Of a DNA stretch of 64,000 nt, positions 7,111 to 15,168 are shown in pieces (the first letter of the stretch is position 1; each line of letters begins with the position of its first letter). Under the pieces are notes generated by a model that saw only the letters and a program-made list of their open reading frames with translations, searched no databases and was not told the DNA's origin. Source of the stretch: Dehalobacter alkaniphilus (GTDB lineage Bacteria > Bacillota > Desulfitobacteriia > Desulfitobacteriales > Syntrophobotulaceae); the NCBI GenBank assembly GCA_040500365.1, contig CP148031.1, forward strand, positions 744,001 to 808,000. The letters are read 5' to 3'. The translations under genes were made by a program, and so were the position numbers.

Positions 7111-9249
7111 ATGGACTTTATTAGCGTCATTTCGAGGGAGTTAGGATTGAAAACCTGGCAGGTCGGGGAAACGGTAAAGCTCCTGGACCAGGGGAATACC
7201 ATTCCGTTTATTGCACGCTACCGCAAAGAAGCAACCGGAGAATTGGATGAAACTGTACTCAGAACCATGGCAGATCGGCTGGAATATATCCGGAACCTGG
7301 AGCTCAGAAAAGAGGAAGTCATTCGCTTGATTAACGAACAGGGCAAGCTAGATGACGGTTTAAGATCCAAAATAAAAGCTGCCGTCAAACTGCAGGAAGT
7401 CGAAGACTTGTACCGGCCCTACAAGCAGAAAAAAAGAACCAGAGCCTCGATAGCCAGAGAAAAGGGCTTGGAGCCTCTGGCGGATTGGTTATTCAACCAG
7501 CCTGCCAAAGGAAGCCTGCAGGAAGAGGCCGCTAAGTATCTTAATCCCGATTTGAGTGTTCATAATGCTGCTGAGGCCTTGAGCGGAGCCCGGGATATAA
7601 TTGCCGAGAACGTTTCCGATGATGCGGAAACAAGAAAACTAGTTCGGACCAGGATCTATGAATGGGCAGAAATTACAGCCAAGGCGAAAAAAGAAGAGCG
7701 TTCGCCGTATGAGATGTACTATGAATATAAGGAACCTGTCCGTAAAATCCCGCCGCACCGGGTTCTGGCTTTGAACAGAGGAGAAAAGGAGGAATTCCTT
7801 TCCGTAGGGCTTGAGATTGAAGCGGATAAGATTCTGCAATTACTGGAAAAGAAATACCTGAAGGGAGGCCCTTGTCAGGAGTTGATGAAAGAGGCCTTGC
7901 GGGATAGCTATAAGCGGCTGATCTACCCATCGATCGAAAGGGAGATCCGGGCCGAGATTACCAGCAGGGCAGGAGAACAAGCTGTCAAGGTGTTTTCCGC
8001 CAACTTGCGGCAGCTTCTGCTGCAGCCGCCGGTAAGAGATAAAGTGATCATGGGGCTCGATCCCGGTTACAGGACGGGCTGCAAGTGGGCGCTGATCGAT
8101 GATACAGGAAAACTTGGAGAGGTAGGGGTGATCTATCCAAACCCTCCACAGAATAAAAAGCAAGAAGCCAAAAAGCTCATTGCCAAAGTGGTGGAGCAGT
8201 ACGGCGTCCAGATTATTGCAATCGGCAATGGAACAGCTTCCCGCGAAACGGAGGAGCTCGTCACCGAATTCATCCGGGAAAGCGGACGTCCGTTGGAATA
8301 TATTATTGTCAGCGAGGCAGGGGCTTCGGTTTATTCGGCTTCGCCACTGGCCAAAGAGGAATTCCCGGATTTTGATCTTTCGCTGAGAAGCGCGGTATCC
8401 ATCGCCCGCAGACTGCAGGATCCTTTGGCTGAGCTTGTCAAGATTGAACCGAAAGCAATCGGTGTTGGTCAGTACCAGCACGATATCCAGCCTAAGGTTT
8501 TGGAAAGCTCTCTGGGCGGTGTCGTCGAATCCTGCGTCAATACAGTCGGAGTCAACTTGAATACGGCTTCTCCGTCTATTCTGAAATTTGTCTCCGGATT
8601 GAATTATACAGTCGCCAAAAATATTGTTTCCTACAGGGAGAAGAACGGCAAATTTCGTTGCAGGGAAGAACTGAAGAAGGTATCCCGGCTCGGGGAACAG
8701 ACCTATATTCAATGTGCCGGTTTTATCCGGCTGCCGGATGGAAATAATTGTCTGGAAAACACACCGGTTCATCCAGAGTCTTATGATGTCGCCTCGGCAA
8801 TCCTGAAGAAAGCCAATTTGACAGCGATGGACCTCAAAACGAATCCGGAGCAGGTGCGCGCTGCGCTGGGAGGTTTCAGCGCTGAGGGATTGGCTGCGGA
8901 ACTTCAGGCAGGCTTACCGACCGTTAAAGATATTCTCGAGGCTTTGCTGAGACCGGGGAGGGATCCGCGTGAGGACCTGCCGCGCCCACTGCTGCGTCAG
9001 GATATCACCAAATTGGAGGACCTGCAGGTAGGAATAAGTCTGGAAGGGACGGTCAGGAACATTGTTGACTTTGGCGCATTCGTCGATATTGGCGTCAAGA
9101 ATGACGGATTGGTTCATATCTCGGAACTCAGCAACAGTTATGTCAGACATCCGATGGAAGTTATCTCGGTCGGCGATATCGTGAAGGTGAGAGTCCTCGG
9201 TATCGATCACGCCAGAGGTCGAGTCAGCCTCTCGATGAAGGATATTTAA
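7111..9249 (+). CDS. tex: Tex family RNA-binding protein
   Basis: Transcription accessory protein of 712 residues. It has the N-terminal HTH-like region with IPFIARYRKEATGELDE, a YqgF/RNase H-like domain around residue 320 (GLDPGYRTGCKWALID), helix-hairpin-helix motifs (LNTASPSILKFVSGLN) and a C-terminal S1 RNA-binding domain (GTVRNIVDFGAFVDIGVKNDGLVHISELS). The ATG at 7111 follows GGAGG by about 11 bases. Family members bind nucleic acid and affect gene expression and stress survival; the precise role here is not known. Confidence 0.95.
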   Translation: MDFISVISRELGLKTWQVGETVKLLDQGNTIPFIARYRKEATGELDETVLRTMADRLEYIRNLELRKEEVIRLINEQGKLDDGLRSKIKAAVKLQEVEDLYRPYKQKKRTRASIAREKGLEPLADWLFNQPAKGSLQEEAAKYLNPDLSVHNAAEALSGARDIIAENVSDDAETRKLVRTRIYEWAEITAKAKKEERSPYEMYYEYKEPVRKIPPHRVLALNRGEKEEFLSVGLEIEADKILQLLEKKYLKGGPCQELMKEALRDSYKRLIYPSIEREIRAEITSRAGEQAVKVFSANLRQLLLQPPVRDKVIMGLDPGYRTGCKWALIDDTGKLGEVGVIYPNPPQNKKQEAKKLIAKVVEQYGVQIIAIGNGTASRETEELVTEFIRESGRPLEYIIVSEAGASVYSASPLAKEEFPDFDLSLRSAVSIARRLQDPLAELVKIEPKAIGVGQYQHDIQPKVLESSLGGVVESCVNTVGVNLNTASPSILKFVSGLNYTVAKNIVSYREKNGKFRCREELKKVSRLGEQTYIQCAGFIRLPDGNNCLENTPVHPESYDVASAILKKANLTAMDLKTNPEQVRAALGGFSAEGLAAELQAGLPTVKDILEALLRPGRDPREDLPRPLLRQDITKLEDLQVGISLEGTVRNIVDFGAFVDIGVKNDGLVHISELSNSYVRHPMEVISVGDIVKVRVLGIDHARGRVSLSMKDI

Positions 9250-9451
9250 TAAATCATTCTTGAAATAACTTCATACAAAGAGTAACATTCAGGCATGCAG
9301 ATCTTCTGAAAAAAACTCTATAAATCAGTCTGGGGGCCACAGTTTCGCGGTGAGCGCAGCATGGACGACGGCACAGGAAGCGTGAAGGCGTTTGAATAGC
9401 CATTATAAATGTATTTGTACGATAATACCTTAAAGTGAGGAAATATTTCAT

Positions 9452-10678
9452 ATGAGCAATCAACAGATCATTATTGCCGGCGGAAATATCAAGCCGATGA
9501 CCGGAGAGCCTGAATTTACAGGGAGCATTTTGGTTAAAGACGGTAAAATTGAAAAAATTAGGAAGCATTCGGTTGCGGAGACAGATGAAGACGAAGAAAG
9601 TGCGTTCAGAGAAATGTTCGGCCTAAGTACAGAAGAGGAGCCGGTACATATTGTGTCTGCCAGGGGAAAATGGGTTTTGCCTGGTTTCATTGATGCGCAC
9701 TGCCACGTCGGGATTGGAGAAGAAATCTATCAGCATGAAGGTGACGACCTGAATGAAATGACGGATCCACTAACCCCCGAACTTCGCGCGATTGACGGAA
9801 TCCATCCTGAAGATGAAGGCTTCAGGGATGCACGGCTCGGAGGAGTCACCGCTGCATTTACCTGCCCCGGAAGCGCAAATGTCATTGGGGGTACAGGTGT
9901 TGTTGTCAAAACGGCGGGCCGTGTGGTCGAAGAAATGATTCTGAGAGATCCTGCAGGACTCAAAATTGCGTTCGGTGAAAACCCAAAATCTGTATACGGA
10001 GAACAGAAAAAAATGCCGATGACGCGGATGGGAACCGCAGCCTTGCTCCGGCAGGCGTTGGTAGATGCTCAAAATTATCGGGAGAAACTGGAACAAGGCC
10101 AAAAGGATTTGGACAAACTTCCTGAACGGGACCTCGGACTCGAAACCATCAATCTTGTACTGGACAAAAAAATACCGCTCAGAGCGCATGCCCACAGGAC
10201 AGATGATATCATGACTGCTATCCGCATAGCCCGCGAGTTTGACGTGGATCTTGTTCTGGATCACTGTACTGAAGGACATAAAATTGCCGATGTTCTTCAG
10301 CGGTATGGCTATCCAGCGGCTGTAGGTCCTTCTTTCACAAACAGGGCTAAAGTAGAGCTTAAAGATAAAACATTCAGCACACCGGGAGTATTGAACAAAG
10401 CAGGACTTAAAATAGCGATCATCACTGATCATTCCGTTACCCCTATCGAGCATCTGCCGCTGTGTGCAGCGATGGCTGTCCGCAACGGACTTGAGGAAGA
10501 AGACGCACTGAAAGCAATCACGATCTGGCCGGCTGAAATACTCGGGGTAGCTGACAGAGTCGGATCTTTGGAAGTAGGAAAAGATGCTGATATTGTCGTA
10601 TGGGAGGGCAAGCCGCTCAGTTTTGAGGCCACGCCCCATACAGTATTGATCAACGGTTTGATCGTAAAGCCCGAGTGA
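9452..10678 (+). CDS. amidohydrolase family protein
   Basis: Metal-dependent hydrolase of 408 residues from the imidazolonepropionase-like branch of the amidohydrolases. It shows the metal-binding HxH of strand 1 (GFIDAHCHVGIG), later His residues in IPLRAHAHRTDD and LVLDHCTEGHKI, and the Asp of ITDHSVTP. The C-terminus (VGSLEVGKDADIVVWEGKPL) is the family's beta-sandwich return. A weak GTGAGG precedes the ATG. The substrate cannot be told from sequence. The gene lies directly before tsaE and may be co-transcribed. The 200 bp upstream show no clear signal. Confidence 0.88.
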   Translation: MSNQQIIIAGGNIKPMTGEPEFTGSILVKDGKIEKIRKHSVAETDEDEESAFREMFGLSTEEEPVHIVSARGKWVLPGFIDAHCHVGIGEEIYQHEGDDLNEMTDPLTPELRAIDGIHPEDEGFRDARLGGVTAAFTCPGSANVIGGTGVVVKTAGRVVEEMILRDPAGLKIAFGENPKSVYGEQKKMPMTRMGTAALLRQALVDAQNYREKLEQGQKDLDKLPERDLGLETINLVLDKKIPLRAHAHRTDDIMTAIRIAREFDVDLVLDHCTEGHKIADVLQRYGYPAAVGPSFTNRAKVELKDKTFSTPGVLNKAGLKIAIITDHSVTPIEHLPLCAAMAVRNGLEEEDALKAITIWPAEILGVADRVGSLEVGKDADIVVWEGKPLSFEATPHTVLINGLIVKPE

Positions 10679-10695
10679 GACGGGAGCGTGAAAAT

Positions 10696-11121
10696 ATGGA
10701 ACGGCTGATTGAATCGAGAAGTTCTGAGGAGACTTTTCTTCTCGGGAAACAGCTCGGACAAAGTATCCGGGAAGGCACGGTCATCTGTCTTTATGGAGAT
10801 TTGGGCTCGGGCAAAACCGTCCTGGCCAAAGGGCTCGGTGAAGGACTCGGGGTTACAGACACCATGACAAGTCCGACATTTACCCTGATTCAGGAATACA
10901 GTACCAAAATTGATGGACTGAAACTGATTCATATGGATTTATACAGGCTCCGCTACCCGGAAGAAGCAGAAATCATTGGTGTTGCCGATTATTTCCGGGA
11001 TGACTGTGTCTGTCTGCTGGAATGGCCGGAAATCATCGTGGATTTACTGCCGGAAGACAGGTTCGAAATCAGAATTCAGGGAAGTGGTGATCAAACACGT
11101 TTAATTATGCTCAATTTTTGA
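10696..11121 (+). CDS. tsaE: tRNA t6A biosynthesis ATPase TsaE
   Basis: ATPase subunit of the threonylcarbamoyl-adenosine (t6A37) machinery. The Walker A motif is YGDLGSGKTVLAKGLGEGLG, and SPTFTLIQEY and HMDLYRL are family signatures. The ATG at 10696 (141 residues) is chosen over the GTG at 10675, which overlaps the amidohydrolase stop. It heads the conserved tsaE-tsaB-rimI-tsaD run, the same order as ydiB-ydiC-ydiD-ydiE in Bacillus subtilis, where moaC and groESL are also nearby. Confidence 0.95.
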   Translation: MERLIESRSSEETFLLGKQLGQSIREGTVICLYGDLGSGKTVLAKGLGEGLGVTDTMTSPTFTLIQEYSTKIDGLKLIHMDLYRLRYPEEAEIIGVADYFRDDCVCLLEWPEIIVDLLPEDRFEIRIQGSGDQTRLIMLNF

Positions 11122-11193
11122 CATCATACTTGCTAAAAAGCTTTAGAATAAATCTGTGGTCCTAAGAAAAAATAATTAAGAGCAGTGAGGCTT

Positions 11194-11904
11194 ATGAAAT
11201 ATCTGACAATCGATACAACGACAAAGATGACTGCGCTGGCCCTGGGTCAGGATGGCAGGCTGGTCGGAGAGGGATTTCTGAACACTGGAAAAACCCATTC
11301 TGAAAGACTGATCCCGATGCTGGATCAGCTGCTGAATGCTGCCGACTGGAAACCCGTGGATCTTGATTTTATCGGCGCAGTCCGGGGTCCGGGGTCGTTT
11401 ACCGGCATCAGGATCGGAATTGCCACAGCCCAGGGACTTGCACAGGTCCTCAATATCCCTTTGGTCGGAATTACTTCGCTGGATACGCTAGCCTGGGCCG
11501 GAAAGGGCAGGCCGGAAGAAACTGTTGTGATCCTTGACGCCCGTAAAAATGAATGGTATTATGCCCGCTATATTTGGCGGGAAGGCAGAGAGTGCCTGGA
11601 CGGGCCGAAGGCTGTTACGCCGGAGGCGCTCACAGCGAAGTTGAAGGAACTTCAAAAACCTTGTTTTTTTGTTGGGGATGCGGTTACCGGAGCCAGAAAA
11701 TTTCTGGAGGAACAACTCGGCAGCCAGGCCGTTCTGCTGTCCGAATACCAGTACCTGCCCAGAGGAGCCTATGCAGCATGTGAGGTTTGGGAACAGTGGA
11801 AGGCAAGATGCTTTGACGGGAATTTTCAGGCCCTGGAACCCATTTATATTCGTCTCTCAGAAGCTGAAACCAATTATCTTAAGAAACAAGGTACAATGCA
11901 GTAG
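11194..11904 (+). CDS. tsaB: tRNA t6A biosynthesis protein TsaB
   Basis: ASKHA-fold partner that dimerises with TsaD in the t6A complex. The N-terminus YLTIDTTTKMTALAL, the HSERLIPMLDQLL segment and GPGSFTGIRIGIATAQGLA are diagnostic. The ATG at 11194 gives 236 residues; an in-frame GTG at 11185 is less likely. Seventy bases separate it from tsaE. Confidence 0.94.
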   Translation: MKYLTIDTTTKMTALALGQDGRLVGEGFLNTGKTHSERLIPMLDQLLNAADWKPVDLDFIGAVRGPGSFTGIRIGIATAQGLAQVLNIPLVGITSLDTLAWAGKGRPEETVVILDARKNEWYYARYIWREGRECLDGPKAVTPEALTAKLKELQKPCFFVGDAVTGARKFLEEQLGSQAVLLSEYQYLPRGAYAACEVWEQWKARCFDGNFQALEPIYIRLSEAETNYLKKQGTMQ

Positions 11905-11977
11905 TCATATTGGTATTCTCAACATACTATAATTCTGAAACATCATTAAAAAGAATACTGATATTCAGGTGATAAAA

Positions 11978-12463
11978 ATGTTAAAAAGAGGTCAGGCCGA
12001 ACAGAATAGGGAACCTGAGGCGGAGGCTATCGTTCGTCCTATGCAGCTTGAGGATATCCCATCCATTGTGGCGATTGAGGAAGTATCGTTTGCCACGCCA
12101 TGGACAACGGAGTCCTTTACATCAGAACTGAAAAATAATGTTTTAGCCAATTATTTTTGCCTAGAGCTGGATCACAAGGTTATTGGCTATATAGGGCTTT
12201 GGATCGTCATGGGAGAGGGCCATATTACAAATGTTGCAATCTGGCCGGGATGCCGCGGTAAGGGCTGGGGTGAATACCTGATGAAAAACGTGATTTATCA
12301 GATGATTGCCAAAGGCGTGCTGCGGTTTACACTGGAAGTCCGGGTATCTAATCAGGCGGCGCGGAATCTGTATGAGAAATTAGGTTTTAAGGCCGCCGGA
12401 GTACGCAAAGGGTACTATTCCGACAACCAGGAGGATGCACTGATTATGTGGGCCAGTCTCTAG
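11978..12463 (+). CDS. rimI: ribosomal protein S18-alanine N-acetyltransferase RimI
   Basis: GNAT-fold acetyltransferase of 161 residues. IRPM-type start (VRPMQLEDIPSIVAIEE), FATPWTTESF, the acetyl-CoA loop region (GCRGKGWGEYLM) and the RVSNQAARNLYEKLGF segment match RimI. The first ~20 residues before IVRP are an unconserved extension. It sits between tsaB and tsaD as in Bacillus. The 213-bp gap after it holds no convincing signal. Confidence 0.93.
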   Translation: MLKRGQAEQNREPEAEAIVRPMQLEDIPSIVAIEEVSFATPWTTESFTSELKNNVLANYFCLELDHKVIGYIGLWIVMGEGHITNVAIWPGCRGKGWGEYLMKNVIYQMIAKGVLRFTLEVRVSNQAARNLYEKLGFKAAGVRKGYYSDNQEDALIMWASL

Positions 12464-12676
12464 TAGATCGATTAGTAAATTACGTTATCCTTTGCCGTCA
12501 AAAAGCCGCACTTCGTATCGTGCTCCGCTTGGCGTTGACCATCCATTCCGGAGACTTAGTCTGCAGCTAGTGCAAGCTACTAATGTTATTTAGAAATTGC
12601 TGTACTAGATTTGTTAACCTTAGAATTAAAAATTAAGGATTTACGGGTACTTAACTGGTCTCGTTGGAGGAGTATT

Positions 12677-13696
12677 GTGGACAATAACAAGAATGTAATA
12701 ATTTTAGGTATTGAAACGAGTTGTGATGAGACGTCGGCGGCAGTCCTAGCCAATGGCACGGATTTAAAAAGCCACATCATCTCATCTCAGATTGGTACCC
12801 ATCAAAAGTATGGCGGCGTTGTCCCGGAAATAGCATCACGGGAACACTGTCTGCATATCAGCCAGGTAGTTGCAGAGGCCCTCGGACAAGCAGGTATGGG
12901 ATTTAAAGATCTTTCTGCGGTTGCAGTGACGTACGGCCCGGGGCTGGTAGGGTCTCTGCTGGTGGGAGTATCTGCTGCCAAAGCCATGGCCTATGCAGCA
13001 GACATTCCTTTAATCGGAGTCAACCATCTGGAGGGGCATGTTTATGCCAATTTCTTGGAGCATCCGGACTTACATTTCCCGCTGCTGGCGCTTTTGGCAT
13101 CCGGCGGACATACCAATCTGATTATTTTTAGGGGGCATCTAGACTATGAAGTGATCGGCAGAACTAGGGATGATGCTGCCGGGGAAGCCTTTGACAAAGT
13201 AGCCCGGGCGCTCGGATTTGGATATCCGGGCGGTCCGAATATCCAGAAAGCTGCTTTCGAAGGAAACGCAGCAGCTTTTGATTTTCCCAGAGCGATGCTG
13301 GAGACCGGGAGCTTTGATTTTAGTTTCAGCGGGTTAAAGTCCTCGGTACTTAATACCTTAAACAGTGCCCGGATGAAGGGCGAAGTTTTGAATACTGCCG
13401 ACCTGGCAGCTTCTTTCCTGGCTGCCGTTGTGGAGGTGCTTGTGCAGAAAACCCTCCGGGCCTTGGAAAAATATCCGGTTAAGACCTTGGCCCTGGCCGG
13501 CGGGGTTGCAGCAAACAGCAATTTGCGGCAAGCGCTGCAGCAGGAACTGGATCACCGCGGGATCTCTTTTGTTTACCCTTCACCGGTATACTGTACCGAC
13601 AATGGTGCGATGATTGCACTGGCCGGTTATTATCGCTTTATGAATGATGATTATGCTTCATGGAAGTTAAATGCAGTTCCTGGCTTAAATCTGTAA
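12677..13696 (+). CDS. tsaD: tRNA N6-threonylcarbamoyladenosine transferase TsaD
   Basis: Catalytic subunit that transfers threonylcarbamoyl to A37 of ANN-decoding tRNAs. The start ILGIETSCDETSAAVL, the metal-binding HLEGH motif (VNHLEGHVYA), LLASGGHTNL and DDAAGEAFDKVARALG are all present. The GTG at 12677 lies six bases after GGAGG and gives 339 residues, the family norm; the frame is open further upstream but lacks a ribosome-binding site. No terminator is evident; the AT-rich gap with DnaA boxes follows. Confidence 0.95.
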   Translation: MDNNKNVIILGIETSCDETSAAVLANGTDLKSHIISSQIGTHQKYGGVVPEIASREHCLHISQVVAEALGQAGMGFKDLSAVAVTYGPGLVGSLLVGVSAAKAMAYAADIPLIGVNHLEGHVYANFLEHPDLHFPLLALLASGGHTNLIIFRGHLDYEVIGRTRDDAAGEAFDKVARALGFGYPGGPNIQKAAFEGNAAAFDFPRAMLETGSFDFSFSGLKSSVLNTLNSARMKGEVLNTADLAASFLAAVVEVLVQKTLRALEKYPVKTLALAGGVAANSNLRQALQQELDHRGISFVYPSPVYCTDNGAMIALAGYYRFMNDDYASWKLNAVPGLNL

Positions 13697-13840
13697 AATT
13701 GGAGGACGCAGTTACATCAGTTTATATTCAATTATTCATTAATAATTATCAAAATTATCAAAAACTTTATATTTTTTATTTATTATGGTAAAAAAATCGA
13801 CAAAAAAGAATAGGTATAAGAAAAACATAGGATGCAATAT

Positions 13841-13872
13841 TTATCCACAACGATTGTGGATAATGTGGATAA
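13841..13872. promoter_or_regulatory. cluster of three perfect DnaA boxes
   Basis: TTATCCACA occurs at 13841-13849 on the plus strand, and its complement TGTGGATAA at 13855-13863 and 13864-13872. All three match the consensus exactly. The first two form an inverted pair with a 5-base spacer. The 120 bases to the left (about 13720-13840) are strongly AT-rich and contain a tandem ATTATCAAA pair at 13745-13762. No dnaA gene is nearby. This is all that is seen in the 345-bp gap between tsaD and the next gene. Confidence 0.75.
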
Positions 13873-14041
13873 ACCATGAAAAAACTTGTTCTTTGGCTAC
13901 TGCGGATGGGGATAATTTCTTAGGGGAAAAATGCTAAACGAACATCATTGTTAGGAAATTGCAATTTTAGAAGTGATTAATGTCGAAAATTTGATTAATT
14001 TTGCTCTATAATGCAGACATATGACCAGGAGGAAGCAGAAC

Positions 14042-14617
14042 GTGAACGAAAAAGAAAAAGATTTATTTCGAAAAAAAGTTCTTCAAATCAGGAGGGTCAT
14101 GACAGCTGATGAACGTAGGCAAAAAAATGATCGGATTCAGAGGAATATAATGTCTTTGCCAGATTATCAGAACGCTGAGATAATTATGATGTACTTAAAT
14201 TATTGGGATGAAGCAGAAACTACCGGGGTTGCCGAAGAAACGCTCAAAGCACGAAAAAAGCTGATCATTCCGTTATGTCAGGGGGAAACTATCATTCCGT
14301 GTGAGATCAGAAATGTTAAAGATGATGTGCAGTCAGGGACTTTTGGAATCAGAGAGCCGCGTTCCGACCGCTTGCATCCGGTATCCCCAGAAGAAATTGA
14401 TCTGATTCTAGTTCCGGGTGTCGTATTCGACAGGCAAGGCGAAAGGATTGGTTTTGGCAAAGGCTTTTATGACCGTTTTCTGCCTCAATTAAGGAAAGAC
14501 GTCTGCATCGTCGGTTTGGCGTACGATTGTCAGCTGGTTGAAAAAATTGCAGCAGAGGATCACGATTTTAAAATGTCTTTACTGCTTACAGAAAATGGTG
14601 TAATCTATGTTCCATAA
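14042..14617 (+). CDS. 5-formyltetrahydrofolate cyclo-ligase
   Basis: Converts 5-formyl-THF to 5,10-methenyl-THF with ATP. The C-terminal signature LVPGVVFDRQGERIGFGKGFYDRFL is unmistakable, and the N-terminal lysine-rich helix with MTADERRQKNDRIQ fits. The GTG at 14042 has AGGAGG ten bases ahead and gives 191 residues; the ATG at 14021 lacks a ribosome-binding site. The gene ends 40 bases before the formate dehydrogenase operon and may be part of its transcript, linking folate C1 and formate metabolism by position only. Confidence 0.92.
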   Translation: MNEKEKDLFRKKVLQIRRVMTADERRQKNDRIQRNIMSLPDYQNAEIIMMYLNYWDEAETTGVAEETLKARKKLIIPLCQGETIIPCEIRNVKDDVQSGTFGIREPRSDRLHPVSPEEIDLILVPGVVFDRQGERIGFGKGFYDRFLPQLRKDVCIVGLAYDCQLVEKIAAEDHDFKMSLLLTENGVIYVP

Positions 14618-14657
14618 TCATATTTGCGAAGATTATGACAATTTAAGGAGAGTGAAT

Positions 14658-15155
14658 ATGTGTAAGTGTTGTGACTCCAAACAAGAGGCAGTATTTGCTG
14701 ATTCCAACCAACACAGGCTGAATGAGATCCTCTCTGCTTATCAGGGTCATGATGGTGCTCTTATTCCGGTTCTCCAGGAAGCTCAGGAAGTGTATGGTTA
14801 TCTTCCTGAGGCCGTCATGCGGGCCATTGCCGAAGGACTGAAGATTCCTGAGGCAAAAGTATTTGGCGTCGTTACTTTCTATGCTCAGTTCAGACTGAAA
14901 CCAACAGGCCGTAATTTGATCCGGGTTTGTATGGGAACGGCCTGTCACGTCAGGGGCGCTCAGAAAGTACTTTTTGAGATTGAACGTGAACTCGCAATTG
15001 TTGCCGGAGAGACTACCGCTGATCAAAGATTCACGTTGGAAACCGTTGCTTGTATTGGAGCCTGTGGCCTGGCTCCTGTCATGACCATCAACGGTCAGGT
15101 TTTTGGGAATATGAATTCCGGCCTGGTGCCGGATATTCTGAAAAGATTTAAATAA
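14658..15155 (+). CDS. NuoE/HydC-like [2Fe-2S] subunit of NAD-linked formate dehydrogenase
   Basis: Thioredoxin-like [2Fe-2S] electron-transfer subunit of 165 residues. The cluster ligands are in CMGTACHVRGA and, 40 residues on, in CIGACGLAP, the usual four-Cys pattern. GVVTFYAQFRLKPTGRN is the conserved core. The ATG at 14658 follows AAGGAGA. It is the first of three genes (NuoE-, NuoF- and FdhA-like) that together build a soluble flavin-based formate dehydrogenase. The short cysteine-rich start (MCKCCDSK) is unusual for the family. Confidence 0.92.
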   Translation: MCKCCDSKQEAVFADSNQHRLNEILSAYQGHDGALIPVLQEAQEVYGYLPEAVMRAIAEGLKIPEAKVFGVVTFYAQFRLKPTGRNLIRVCMGTACHVRGAQKVLFEIERELAIVAGETTADQRFTLETVACIGACGLAPVMTINGQVFGNMNSGLVPDILKRFK

Positions 15156-15168
15156 GGGAGGGGAAACG

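Noticed and set aside
7840..8772. Long minus-strand open frame inside tex, and similar ones opposite the amidohydrolase, groEL and the large GT2-TPR gene
   Set aside because: They are antisense shadows of well-conserved genes, have no SD or recognisable domains, and show compositional artefacts.
13720..13872. DnaA box cluster as the chromosomal origin
   Set aside because: No dnaA, dnaN, gyrA or rnpA/rpmH nearby, and the gene order matches the groESL region of Firmicutes rather than oriC; kept only as a DnaA-binding cluster.
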